NCBI GenBank assembly: GCA_016709335.1
Contig: JADJNC010000013.1
Location: 53,553 to 117,552 of the forward strand
Source: Candidatus Propionivibrio dominans
GTDB taxonomy: Bacteria; Pseudomonadota; Gammaproteobacteria; Burkholderiales; Rhodocyclaceae
Length of the DNA stretch: 64,000 nt
Reading direction: 5' to 3'
Position numbers and translations under genes: made by a program. Shown one piece after another: positions 41,904 through 51,596 of this stretch (position 1 is the first letter of the stretch; each line of letters begins with the position of its first letter). Below the pieces are notes generated by a model. It saw only the letters and a list, made by a program, of their open reading frames with translations. It did no database searches and was not told where the DNA came from.

Positions 41904-44560
41904 TCATGCCGCCAGCGTTTGCCGGCCGACATCGCCGACATGGGTCAAATAGCGCATCGCCAGACGGTCCGAAAGCGTCGCGGCGGCGAACGACACATCG
42001 CCGAGCAGATCGGCCAGATCGAGACACGGGTTGCAGTTGCGGCACTGGCTGAAATCAAGCCCCTCGAAGCGACTCAGCGCAAAGGACTGCAGGCGCACGA
42101 AGGCCATGCGCAGCGAGTCATCGTTCGGATCGCCCAGCTCGGTGGCCAGACCATCGAGGTACTGCATCAGGTCCTGCAACTGGAAGCACACCCCGTGTGG
42201 ATTGGTCTCGTTGAAAACGACCAGATCTAGCGTCGGCAGGAGTTCGGGCTGGGTCATGTAACGCGAGCGGTAGGTAATGATGCTGTCGGTCAGTTCGAGC
42301 AGACACTCGATGCTGCCGGCGGCACGGGTCGATGCCAGACGCAGGAACTGGCTGATGGCATTGGACAGGAAAATAAGGCGTTCGATGCGTCGGCCGATGA
42401 TCAGGAAACGCCAGCCATCGTCGCGCGTCATGTTGTCCATGGCAAAACCGGCCAGCGAGGATGAGGTGAGCAGAACCTGATCGAGGAAGGCCAGTGCGTC
42501 GCTGATGTCGGGTTGCACTTCGCTATAACGCTGCAACTGATGCTGTATGCGGTTGAGCGCGTGCCAGTTGTCAACCGAGAAGCGCTCGCGCACTTGCGCG
42601 CCAACCCACAGCAGGCGACGGATGTTGCCGGCCAGAGCGTCATCGAGCTCCTTGTCGCAGATGGCGGCGAGCATTTGCGCTTCAAGTTCCAGGCGATCGA
42701 CGCTGCCATGGGCTGATCCAGCATTAACTCCTGCGACGACACTGGTGTGCTGCATTTTGCTGTCGTCAGCTGGATCAACCACAACGCTGCCAGCCTCAAC
42801 CTCAGGCACAAGGTCATCCTCCTCCTCGTCAGCCACGGGCAACAGCTTGAGCGAACGGCAGAGGTCGAACGTCGACAACAACGCCGGCATCGCGTCGGCA
42901 CTGGTGTCGAGCAGCCGCGAGAGGCCGACGCGCAACAGGCGCGCCTCATCGTCGCAACGTTCGGTGTAACGGCCGAACCAGTAGAGATTTTCAACCACGC
43001 GCGAAGATAGATTGCTGCCGCTACGCACCAGATCATTGATGCCGACGGAATGTTTAAGCAGGCTGAAGGTACTCACTGCTTCCTCGGTGAGCACCCAGGT
43101 ATCCTTGCTCGAGCCACCGCGCTGCATGGCGATGAGACGCGCGTTGGCGGCTGACGAAACACGCGTCAGCCCGCCCGGCATCACCACGTAGCCCTCGGGG
43201 GTGGCGGCAACATAAACGCGCAAGCCAACACCGCGTGGCAGCAGGCGACGATCATGCATCGTGCTCCATACCGGCGCCTGCGAAAAATTGACCAGTTCCT
43301 GCGCCACATAGGCCAGCGGCCGGGAACGCAGGCGCTTGATCATGTCCTCGCGCTGCGCTGTGTCCAACTGGTTGCCGAACACCGGGTCCATGCGTTGCGA
43401 GGGGAAAGTCCCCTTGATGACCAGCTTGTCGAGATTTTCGATGGTGAACTCAAGTGCGGTCGGCTCACCGCACCACCAGGTGCCGACTGAGGGCATGGCC
43501 AGGGTTTCGCCGAGCAATTTCTGGCAGGCACCGGGCAGGAAACCCGGCAGCGCGGCAGATTCGAGCAGACCGCTGCCCAGCGCATTCGCGACCAGCACCT
43601 TACCGGCGCGTACGGCCTGCAACAGGCCGGGAACGCCCAGCGCCGAATCGCCACGAAGTTCGAGCGGATCGCAGTAATCATCGTCAAGTCGGCGCAGGAT
43701 GGTGTGTACGCGGCACAAGCCGGTCAGTGTCTTGAGATAGACGCACTCGCCGCGCACCGTCAGGTCCTGCCCTTCGACCAGCGGGAAGCCGAGATAGCGC
43801 GCCAGATAGGCATGCTCGAAGTAGGTTTCGTTATACGGACCCGGCGTCAGCAGCACGATCAGCGGCGCATCTCTTGCCCCGTCCCGCCCACCTTTGCCGT
43901 TATGTGGAGCCCAGTGCGCCAGGCTGTTGCGTAAGTTACTGAAAAATGTAGCCAGATGCTGAACGCCAAGATCGCGGAACTGTTCCGGGAAAACGCGCGA
44001 AACGATGATCCGGTTTTCCAGCGCGTAACCCGCACCGGAGGGCGACTGCGTGCGGTCGCCAATGACCCACCAGCGGCCGTCCGGCGAGCGTGCAAGGTCG
44101 GCGGCGTAAAGATGCAGCCAGATATCGCCGGGCGGTTTGACCCCCTGGCACGGCCAGAGAAAATTGTTGTGCCCATAGATCAGTGCCGACGGCAGGGTGC
44201 CGTCCTTGAGCAGCGTCTGCTCGCCGTAGAGATCGCCGAGCACGGCGTTGAGCAGGCGCGCGCGCTGTGTGATCGCGCTGGAAATCTCCTGCCACTCGCC
44301 GGCAGAGAGGATCAGCGGCAGCGGATCGAGTTCCCATGGCCGGTCGGTACCCTTGGGGGTCGGCGTAAACATTGTAGGTGACGCCATTTTCCTGGATGCG
44401 GCGGCGCACGTAATCGAGCCGGTGGCGCATCTGTTCGGGCGTTGCCGCGACGAGATGGTCAAAAACGCCTGCCATGAGGACGTACCGCGCCGCCCTCAGC
44501 GAGCATCTCGTCAAAGCGGTCGGTTTTTTTCGGGTAAATCGAAAGTAGCGTACGCGGCAT
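41904..44560 (-). CDS. Fused circularly permuted ATP-grasp and alpha-E protein; two frame breaks
   Basis: Two domains that are separate genes at 32145-34550 are joined here. The ATP-grasp half (about 1-500) shows NGVTYNVYADPQG, VIGDRTQSPSGAGYALENR, LLTPGPYNETYFEHAYLA and GGSSKDTWVLTEE. The alpha-E half (about 505-884) starts SSRVVENLYWFGRYTERCDDEA and has FLIIGRRIERLIFLSN. An acidic linker interrupts alpha-E. The frame breaks near 44470 and 44355. Removing one extra G at each point joins VRPHAGVFDHLVAATPEQ and DPQGTDRPWELDP, giving about 884 aa. The ATG at 44560 gives MPRTLLSIYPKKTDRFDEML. Next gene: transglutaminase. Confidence 0.86.
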
Positions 44561-44611
44561 GAAAATAATGGGTTGCTGTTTACTCGCAGCCAGTCATGTT
44601 GAAAGACAGGG

Positions 44612-44712
44612 ATAAAACCTCACCGCCAAAACACCAGGCCTCCCAGCTAAACCAGGAAAAACATCCGATTTTCCTGGTGTAACTTTGTGTCCTTTGTGAC
44701 TTGGTGGTAAAG
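44612..44712. repeat. CACCAAG-type intergenic inverted repeat, copy 3
   Basis: Degenerate left-arm units (aaaacaccagg, taaaccagg) are followed by right-arm sequence ttcctggtgtaactttgtgt and gacttggtgg. It is clearly related to the copy at 24548-24643 and lies between the DUF2126 gene and the fused ATP-grasp gene. It may attenuate or stabilise the transcript. Confidence 0.7.
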
Positions 44713-44753
44713 CATTTGAAGTTAACTGGCTACTCACCACCCACACCAAGGTT

Positions 44754-47700
44754 TCAGAATTGCCGCAAGTCTAGCGTAAACGGAAAGCTCGTGTTGCGTG
44801 GCGCGAACGGTATTTCGATCTTTCCCGGCGTGTGGCCAAAGGCGAGAAAGCGCGCCAGACGCCGGCCTTCGGCCTCGTTGGCATTGACCGGATAGCGCTC
44901 GGGATTGCGCCCGCCGGGATGCTCGACATGGTACTGGCAGCCACCCAGCGAGCGTTTCATCCAGGTATCGACGAGGTCGAAGACGAGCGGCGCATCGATA
45001 CCGATCGTCGGATGCAGCGAGGATTCCGGCAGCCACGCCCGGTAGCGCACGCCGGCGACAAACTCGCCGACCTTGCCGGTCGGCTGCAGCGGTACGGCCT
45101 GGCCGTTGCATGTCAGCACGTAACGGTCGCCGGCCATGCCGGTCACCCTGGCCTGGACACGTTCGCACGAGGCATCGACAAAACGCACGGTGCCGCCGAC
45201 CGAGCCCTCCTCGCCCATGACGTGCCAGGGCTCCAGGGCATGGCGCAGTTCAAATTTGATGCCCTCGGCAACAAAGCTGCCGTGTAGCGGGAAGCGGAAC
45301 TCGAAATGCGGCGCAAACCACTCGCTTTCAAGCGCATAGCCGGCGCTGCGCAAATCGTCGATCACATCGTCGAAATCCTGCTTGACGAAATGCGGCAGCA
45401 TGAAGCGATCATGCAGTTCAGTGCCCCAGCGCAGCAAACGCTCGGGGGCGTAAGGCTGCTTCCAGAAGCGGGCGATCAGCGCCCGCAGCAGCAATTGCTG
45501 GGCAAGCGACATGCGCGCATGCGGCGGCATCTCGAAGGCACGCATCTCCAGCAGACCGAGGCGACCGGTCGGGCCGTCGGGCGAATAGAGCTTGTCGATG
45601 CAAAATTCGGCGCGGTGGGTGTTCCCGGTAGCATCGATCAGCAGGTTGCGCAGCAGGCGGTCGATCAGCCACGGGGCGACTTCCTCGTCCGGTTTTGGAA
45701 ACTGGCTGAAAGCGATTTCCAGCTCATACACCGAATCGTTGCGCGCTTCGTCGACGCGCGGCGCCTGGCTGGTCGGGCCGATGAACAGGCCGGAGAAAAG
45801 GTAGGACAGCGAAGGATGGTTGTGCCAGTAGCTGATCAGGCTGCGCAGCAGATCGGGCCGGCGCAGGAAGGGCGAATCGAGCGTAGTGAGCGCACCGAAA
45901 ACAAAGTGGTTGCCGCCGCCGGTGCCGGTATGGCGGCCGTCGAGCATGAACTTTTCGCTGGTCAGCCGTGACAGATGCGCCGCCTCGTAAAGATGCGTCG
46001 TGCGCTCGACCATCTCATCCCAGTTGGCACAAGGCTGGATATTGACCTCGATGACGCCGGGGTCGGGGGTGACGCGGAAATTGGTCAGCCGCGGGTCGGA
46101 GGGCGGCTCGTAACCTTCGAGGAGAACCGGCGTTTTCAGCGCTTCGGCGCTCGCCTCAACGGCGGCAACGAGCTCGAGATAGTCATCAAGGGCATCGGTC
46201 GGCGGCATGAAAACGTAGAGCACGCCCTTGCGTGCCTGCACCGATATGGCCGTGCGCGTGACATCGGACGCCGACTCCTTGCTCTGCGGCGGGCGATCGC
46301 TGACCACGCCGGCGGATGCCGCAGCAGCATTGATTCCGCCAGCGCCGGTCGCGAGCTTTTCATGCAGTTCGTCATGCGCCGGCAGCGGCTCGAAGGTCTG
46401 CGTCGGATCGGGGGCATGGGTGTAGGGGTAATCGCTCTTGGCCACCCAGGGCTGCGAATCGAGCGGCAGGCGGTAGCCGACCGGCGAATCGCCGGGCACC
46501 AGAAAACAGCGTTCGCCGCGCAGGAACCACGGGCTGGTTTGCCAGAGATCGGCTTTTTTCGGATGACGCATGACCGGCAGAACGTAGCCGATGACCTTAT
46601 CCAGCCCCTGCCCGAAAATCGTTGCCAGACGCGAGCGTTCGAGCGGATCGTCAAGCCGCGCGTCGTGCGGGTCGACATTGATCGGCAAGCGGTGCTCGCG
46701 CCACAGGTAGTAAAAGGCGTCCTCGTAAGCAGGAAAAACGTATTTCGCGGCCAGCCCCAGACGCTCGGCGAGGTTGCGCAGGAAGCGCCCGGCCAGCGCC
46801 TCGTCGGCGCCATAGTTCTTCTTTTCGTCGGCGCACAGCGCCGGATTCTTCCACACCGGCTGCCCGTCGCGCCGCCAGTAGCAGTTGAGCGACCAGCGCG
46901 GCAGTTGCTCGCCGGGATACCACTTGCCCTGCCCGAAGTGCACCAGACCCTGCGGCGCATACTTGTCGCGCAAGCGATGGAACAGATCGGCGGCGCGGAT
47001 GCGTTTGGTCGGCCCCATCGCGTCGATGCTCCATTCGGCACCGTCCGGGTCGTCAATCGCCACGAAGGTCGGTTCGCCGCCCATGGTCAGCCGTACGTCA
47101 GCGCGGGTCAGATCGGCGTCGATATGATGGCCGAGCGTTTCAATCAGCGCCCATTGCTCGTCGCTATAGGGTTTGGTGACGCGCGGCGCTTCCCAGACGC
47201 GTTCAATGCTCATGCTGTGCTCGAACTCGCACTCGCATTCTTCGGTGAAACCGGTGATCGGCGAAGCGGATGACGGTTGCGGCGAACAGGCGACCGGAAT
47301 ATGCCCCTCGCCGGCAAAGAGGCCGGACGTCGGATCGAGGCCGATCCAGCCGGCACCGGGCAGATAGACCTCGCACCAGGCGTGCAGATCGGTGAAGTCG
47401 ACGTCGGTTCCGGACGGCCCGTCGAGGGACTTCACATCCGGAACCAGCTGGATCAGATAACCCGAGACAAAGCGGGCAGCCAGACCGAGATGTCGCAGCA
47501 CCTCAACCAGCAGCCAGGCCGAATCGCGGCACGAACCGCTGGCCAGCGTCAGCGTCTCCTCCGGGCTTTGCACGCCGGGTTCCAGGCGGATGACGTAGCC
47601 AACGACGCTTTGCACGCGCCGGTTGATGTCGACCAGGAAATCGACGCTGGGTGTTGGTGTGAGCGGGATCGTGTCGAGAAACTTGCGCAACCGGGGTGTG

Positions 47701-48068
47701 GCTGGCTGCGCTTGCAGAAACGGGAGCAACTCTTCGCGCAATCCGGCTTCGTATTTGAACGGAAACTTCTCGGCGTAAGACTCGGGGAAAAAGTCGAAAG
47801 GATTGATCACCGACATCCCGGCGACCAGATCGACTTCGACCCGGAACTCGCGCGTTTTCTCGGGAAAGACCAGGCGGGCCAGATAGTTGCCCTGCGGATC
47901 CTGCTGCCAGTTGATGAAGTGCTCGCCGGGGGTGACTTTCAGCGAATAGGCGAGAATAGGCGTGCGCGAGTGCGGCGCCGGTCGCAGGCGGATCACCTGT
48001 GGCGAAAGAGCGACCAGACGGTCATAGCGATAATGGGTAACGTGATTGAGGGCAACATGAATCGACAC
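44754..48068 (-). CDS. Transglutaminase-DUF2126 protein (COG4196)
   Basis: Large cytosolic protein of 1104 aa. The N-terminal 300 residues are a transglutaminase module with the triad Cys in LASGSCRDSAW, His in TDLHAWCEVYLPG and Asp in IGLDPTSGLF. The rest is the DUF2126 domain, with ADVRLTMGGEPTFVAIDDPD, GQGKWYPGEQLPRW, DGRHTGTGGGNHFVFG and LPHFVKQDFDDV. The GTGGGNH block resembles the active-site region of a glutamine-synthetase-like ligase fold, as proposed for this family. It precedes the fused ATP-grasp gene on the same strand and the set may act on one substrate. Confidence 0.92.
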   Translation of the reverse strand: MSIHVALNHVTHYRYDRLVALSPQVIRLRPAPHSRTPILAYSLKVTPGEHFINWQQDPQGNYLARLVFPEKTREFRVEVDLVAGMSVINPFDFFPESYAEKFPFKYEAGLREELLPFLQAQPATPRLRKFLDTIPLTPTPSVDFLVDINRRVQSVVGYVIRLEPGVQSPEETLTLASGSCRDSAWLLVEVLRHLGLAARFVSGYLIQLVPDVKSLDGPSGTDVDFTDLHAWCEVYLPGAGWIGLDPTSGLFAGEGHIPVACSPQPSSASPITGFTEECECEFEHSMSIERVWEAPRVTKPYSDEQWALIETLGHHIDADLTRADVRLTMGGEPTFVAIDDPDGAEWSIDAMGPTKRIRAADLFHRLRDKYAPQGLVHFGQGKWYPGEQLPRWSLNCYWRRDGQPVWKNPALCADEKKNYGADEALAGRFLRNLAERLGLAAKYVFPAYEDAFYYLWREHRLPINVDPHDARLDDPLERSRLATIFGQGLDKVIGYVLPVMRHPKKADLWQTSPWFLRGERCFLVPGDSPVGYRLPLDSQPWVAKSDYPYTHAPDPTQTFEPLPAHDELHEKLATGAGGINAAAASAGVVSDRPPQSKESASDVTRTAISVQARKGVLYVFMPPTDALDDYLELVAAVEASAEALKTPVLLEGYEPPSDPRLTNFRVTPDPGVIEVNIQPCANWDEMVERTTHLYEAAHLSRLTSEKFMLDGRHTGTGGGNHFVFGALTTLDSPFLRRPDLLRSLISYWHNHPSLSYLFSGLFIGPTSQAPRVDEARNDSVYELEIAFSQFPKPDEEVAPWLIDRLLRNLLIDATGNTHRAEFCIDKLYSPDGPTGRLGLLEMRAFEMPPHARMSLAQQLLLRALIARFWKQPYAPERLLRWGTELHDRFMLPHFVKQDFDDVIDDLRSAGYALESEWFAPHFEFRFPLHGSFVAEGIKFELRHALEPWHVMGEEGSVGGTVRFVDASCERVQARVTGMAGDRYVLTCNGQAVPLQPTGKVGEFVAGVRYRAWLPESSLHPTIGIDAPLVFDLVDTWMKRSLGGCQYHVEHPGGRNPERYPVNANEAEGRRLARFLAFGHTPGKIEIPFAPRNTSFPFTLDLRQF

Positions 48069-48331
48069 GGCAAGCTCCGGGACAAAGGGTTCGAAATACC
48101 ATTAGCAAGAGCCGCGCCATGGCGTGGACCTCCGATTCACTGAATACCCGCTTCCGGCGCACCACAGCGGTGCGTGCTCTGGCCATTATGCACCAAGGAA
48201 ATACAAAGGAAGGTTGTGATGCCCGGTCAGGCCAACTGCCGATGGCAAAATAATGCAAAAATCCGGCAACAGTCAGCCGTCTTCGGAACAAACTCTTATA
48301 CTTCAGGCTGCACCCAGACCATAAAGAAAGA
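48069..48331. other. Divergent promoter region of the transglutaminase genes
   Basis: These 263 bases separate the DUF2126 gene from the divergent transglutaminase gene. A sequence resembling a sigma-54 site (TGGCAAAATAATGCA near 48244) has the wrong GG-GC spacing by one base. No gene is present. Confidence 0.45.
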
Positions 48332-49210
48332 ATGGTGGTAAAAAGCATGCGACGCCTCAATATCGCTCACGTAACCGAGTACCGGTTCTCGACCCCGGTA
48401 TCACTGTTGCCGCACCGCCTGCGGCTGCGCCCCCTGGAAAGCCACAGCCTGAGGATCGAATCCTCAACGCTCGACATCTCTCCGGCGCACAGCATCCGCT
48501 GGTTCAAGGATGTGCTCGGGAATTCCGTCGCCACGGTGAGCTTTGGCGATATATCAAACACCCTGCATGTACTCAGCGAGGTGGTCATCGCCGTTTATGA
48601 CGATACGCCGCTGGATTTCCTGATGGAGGATTACGCAGTCGACTGCCCCTTCGCCTACGCCATCGATGAACTGCCCGATCTGGCGCCCTTCCTGCAGAGT
48701 GTGTATCCGGAGGATCAGGCGCTACTGCACGACTGGCTTGAAGATCTGGGTCTGCTGCAGTGGCCGATCGAGACCTTCTCGCTGCTATCGCGCCTGAACT
48801 GTGCAATCGCCAACAAGTTCACCTACCAGATTCGCGAGGAAGAAGGCGTCCAGTCGCCGGCGCAGACACTGCGACTGAACAGCGGCTCATGCCGCGATTT
48901 TGCCGCATTGTTCATCGAGGCCTGCCGCTCGATCGGCCTCGCCAGCCGCTTTGTCAGTGGCTATCTGCATATGCCCGACAACGAAGCGGGGAATGCCTCC
49001 ACCCATGCCTGGGCCGAAGTCTATCTGCCGGGCCCGGGATGGAAGGGATTCGACCCGACCAGCGGCCTGATCACCGGCAATCAGCACATCCCGGTGGCCG
49101 TGGCCCGGCATCCCGAAGCGGTTCCGCCGGTATCCGGAAGTTTCATCGGGCCGGCCGGACTTCTTCCAGCGCTGATGGTTTCAGTCCGGGTCAGCGATCC
49201 AGGGCTTTGA
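48332..49210 (+). CDS. Transglutaminase-like cysteine peptidase, divergent copy
   Basis: Protein of 292 aa, third transglutaminase-type protein of the cluster. The N-terminal beta domain begins with THVTEYRFSTPVSLLPHRLRL in the usual register. The triad is intact: Cys in NSGSCRDFAALF, His in ASTHAWAEVYLPG and Asp in FDPTSGLITG. AAGAAAG lies just before the ATG at 48332; ATG at 48347 is an alternative. It is divergent from the DUF2126 gene and shares its promoter region. Confidence 0.9.
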   Translation: MVVKSMRRLNIAHVTEYRFSTPVSLLPHRLRLRPLESHSLRIESSTLDISPAHSIRWFKDVLGNSVATVSFGDISNTLHVLSEVVIAVYDDTPLDFLMEDYAVDCPFAYAIDELPDLAPFLQSVYPEDQALLHDWLEDLGLLQWPIETFSLLSRLNCAIANKFTYQIREEEGVQSPAQTLRLNSGSCRDFAALFIEACRSIGLASRFVSGYLHMPDNEAGNASTHAWAEVYLPGPGWKGFDPTSGLITGNQHIPVAVARHPEAVPPVSGSFIGPAGLLPALMVSVRVSDPGL

Positions 49211-49264
49211 TGGCCTGGGGTAGCGTTGGGCAAATGCGCAGCCCGGCGTTAGCGGGGTTAGCCC

Positions 49265-49699
49265 CTAACGAACCGGCGCCGGTGCCGCTGCTTCGGCGGG
49301 AGCTGGCCTGACGACCACACCCGGTGACAGCGAGATTTCTTCGGTGAGCGTCACTTTGGTCACGAAATGCCGGGTGTCGCCGAAACAGGAGGTCGGCAAG
49401 CCGACTTTCTCTTCGTAATGCAGGGTCACCCGCCGGCCCATGACCTTGGCAATTTCGGCGGCGACCCGGTCATCGCGTACCGTGAATTGAAACTTCTCGA
49501 CCGTGGAACTGCCCGGCAACGAAACCAGTGCCAGTTCGCCCTCCCATGTTTTGCAGATCCAGCCCTTTTCGGACAGCTTCTGGATCCAGCCGGCACGTTC
49601 GCCCGACGAATAGCTCCAGTTGAGCACCACGGCGAAGTACGCTGCCGCCAGCATAGCCAGCAGCAGCAGTACAAGAAACAGCCGTTTCAGGGTCAGAAA
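49265..49699 (-). CDS. Uncharacterised membrane-anchored protein, 5' end lost in a G-rich tract
   Basis: The readable part begins with a hydrophobic anchor (KRLFLVLLLLAMLAAAYFAVV), followed by a soluble domain with GWIQKLSEKGWICKTWEGEL, ALVSLPGS and LHYEEKVGLPTSCFG. Conserved proteins of this type occur in betaproteobacteria and are often mislabelled 6-phosphogluconate dehydrogenase; no such domain is present. The true start codon is upstream of the in-frame ATG at 49654 and is destroyed by, or lies within, the adjacent G-rich stretch. The C-terminus is Ala/Pro-rich. Confidence 0.7.
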   Translation of the reverse strand, partial: FLTLKRLFLVLLLLAMLAAAYFAVVLNWSYSSGERAGWIQKLSEKGWICKTWEGELALVSLPGSSTVEKFQFTVRDDRVAAEIAKVMGRRVTLHYEEKVGLPTSCFGDTRHFVTKVTLTEEISLSPGVVVRPAPAEAAAPAPVR

Positions 49700-49955
49700 G
49701 GGGGGGCGCGGGGCCCCGCCCCGCGGGGGGGCGGCGCCGGGGGGGAGGGGCGCGGGGCGGGGGGGGGGGGGGGGGGGGGGCGGCGCGGGGCCGGGCCCGC
49801 GGCCGGGCGGGGCGGGGCGGGCGGGGCGGGCGGCCGGGGGCCGGGGGGGCGGGCGGGCCCCGCGCGGCGGGGGGGGGGGCCGCCGGCGGCGGCGGGGGGG
49901 GGGGGGGGGCCAGGAGCCGCCGCCGGGGGGCGGGGGGGGGGGTGGGGGCGCCCCC
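49700..49955. repeat. G-rich low-complexity stretch, probable artefact
   Basis: About 256 bases are almost entirely G with some C and very few A or T, including a 22-base G run at 49759-49780. Six-frame translations are Gly/Arg/Pro only. It replaces the start of the gene at 49265-49699 and ends just after the MscS stop. Poly-G read ends or a bad gap fill explain it better than biology. Confidence 0.8.
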
Positions 49956-49957
49956 CC

Positions 49958-50767
49958 TTATGAAACTTGCTTGAACTGGTGCAGCGCCGAGGGCGCCGGC
50001 CAGCCGGCTTCCTTGCACACCCTGACGATGGCCTCGTTGGTGTCAAAGTACACCTGCCAGTAGTTGTCGGTGTGGGTGTAGGGACGTACCGAGATCTGCG
50101 GGCCTTCGAGTTTGATGTCGAGCAGGTTGACCTCCGGCGGCATGTCCTTGGAGACATTGGGGATCAGCGCCACGGCGGCCTTGAAGCGTTTGATCGCATC
50201 CAGAGCGTCGACGCCATTGGCCAACTGCGCCACGCGCTCGACGCGGCGCACCGGCAGCACCGAAAAATTCTGGATCGTGTCGCCGAAGATTTTGCCGTTG
50301 CCGATGATGGTGTTCACGTTGTCCGGTGTCACGATGACGGTACCGAACAATCCCAGTTCGTGAACCGTACCGACCACGCCACCGATGCTGACGAAGTCAC
50401 CCACCTTGAAGGGGCGCAACACCAGCATGAACGCACCGGCGGCGAAGTTGCCGAGCAGCCCGCTCCACGCCGCGCCAATCGCCAGGCCGGCGCCGGCCAG
50501 CATCGCTGCGAAGGAAGTGGTCTGGATGCCGAAGTAGCCCATGATGCCGAGAACCAGAGCGATGTTCAACGCGATGGCGATGATCGAGCCAAGGTATTTG
50601 GTCAGCGTCGGATCAACGTGGTTGCGGCTCATCGCCGCCTGCATCAGGCTGATCACCCGGCCGATCATCCAGCGACCGACGATCCAGAAAGCAATGGCGG
50701 CCAGAATCTTGATCGCCAGCTCGGTGGCAGTTGTGCTGAGGAAGGTCTGTATTGATTGCATGTCCAT
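49958..50767 (-). CDS. mscS: Small mechanosensitive channel MscS
   Basis: Homoheptameric inner-membrane channel of 269 aa (E. coli 286). Three membrane helices lie at about 15-37, 58-80 and 85-115. The pore helix carries the Gly/Ala packing pattern MLAGAGLAIGAAWSGLLGNF. The beta domain includes FKVGDFVSIGGVVGTV, VTPDNVNTIIGNGKIF and NFSVLPVRRVER. The gene is complete despite the adjoining G-rich tract. It senses membrane tension during osmotic downshock. Confidence 0.94.
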   Translation of the reverse strand: MDMQSIQTFLSTTATELAIKILAAIAFWIVGRWMIGRVISLMQAAMSRNHVDPTLTKYLGSIIAIALNIALVLGIMGYFGIQTTSFAAMLAGAGLAIGAAWSGLLGNFAAGAFMLVLRPFKVGDFVSIGGVVGTVHELGLFGTVIVTPDNVNTIIGNGKIFGDTIQNFSVLPVRRVERVAQLANGVDALDAIKRFKAAVALIPNVSKDMPPEVNLLDIKLEGPQISVRPYTHTDNYWQVYFDTNEAIVRVCKEAGWPAPSALHQFKQVS

Positions 50768-51083
50768 GATGAGGGGTCCTTTAAAGATATGATTGGGTAA
50801 ATAGTTGTGCAGTGACTACTGGGTGCGACAGGCTAAAACAATGCATCCGCGCTGGCAAGAGCCGCGCCGAAAAAATAAGGTGTGATGAAAGTCTCCTGGA
50901 AAATGAGGCCATGTCGAAAGGTAAGCCCCAGGGACGATCAGGCGCCCGTTCTCGGACATTCATTTTGACTTACGGTTCATCGAATGCACATTTAAACGGG
51001 GCAGATTCGGCGCAGGCCTGACGCATCGAAGCGAGCCAGTCCGTGTTATGTTCAACTTTTTTTAAATGACAGGTCGAGGCATC
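50768..51083. other. Divergent intergenic region between mscS and the DUF1622 gene
   Basis: No gene is supported in these 316 bases. There are short A/T-rich tracts and no clear promoter hexamers. One short open frame (50812-51021) lacks a ribosome binding site and family match. Confidence 0.45.
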
Positions 51084-51452
51084 ATGGACTATGAACATTT
51101 TGTCGTTGCGGCAGCGCGCGTCGTCGAATACGTCGGTGTCGCCGTGCTTTTGCTCGGCGCGCTCCTTGCTGCGGGAGCCTTTGCCAAGCGACTGCTGAGC
51201 CACGCCGCTTTCCAGGACGCTTACCATGCCTTGCGGGCCGACCTCGGCCGGGCGATCCTGCTCGGGCTCGAGTTATTGGTCATTGCCGACATCATCGGTA
51301 CTGTAGCCATCGAGCCCACCTTGCAGAACCTCGGCGTGCTCGCCGTGATCGTGGCGATCCGGACTATCCTGAGCTTCGCACTGGAACTGGAGGTGAGCGG
51401 GCGCTGGCCGTGGCAGCGTGCCCAGGCTGCCGATCAGAACGTGGAGCGCTGA
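51084..51452 (+). CDS. DUF1622 membrane protein
   Basis: Inner-membrane protein of 122 aa with three hydrophobic segments (about 8-32, 55-75 and 80-98). DUF1622 features are visible in VVEYVGVAVLLLGALLA, LGRAILLGLELLVIADIIGTV and VIVAIRTILSFALELEV. The ATG at 51084 is preferred over one six codons earlier. Function unknown; similar genes often lie near stress or channel genes. Confidence 0.88.
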   Translation: MDYEHFVVAAARVVEYVGVAVLLLGALLAAGAFAKRLLSHAAFQDAYHALRADLGRAILLGLELLVIADIIGTVAIEPTLQNLGVLAVIVAIRTILSFALELEVSGRWPWQRAQAADQNVER

Positions 51453-51596
51453 TCGTGCGCGGGATCGAGGCTGTTATGGGATCAATTACGCCGGGGAGTA
51501 ATATGCTGAACGCGTGGATGCAGTGAATAAATTAATTTTGGCTGTTAAATAGAATCAGCAGAAAACAAGTGAGTTATTGGTAGAAGAAGGAACCGT

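Noticed and set aside
45975..47273. 432-codon open frame opposite the DUF2126 gene
   Set aside because: Shadow of the 1104-aa gene; Arg/Gly-rich composition and no ribosome binding site.
48240..48260. Sigma-54-like TGGCAAAATAATGCA between the divergent transglutaminase genes
   Set aside because: The GG to GC distance is 11 instead of 12 bases and the first box is imperfect.
49620..50063. Gly/Arg- and Pro-rich open frames in the G-rich stretch
   Set aside because: They translate poly-G and poly-C tracts and have no coding signal.
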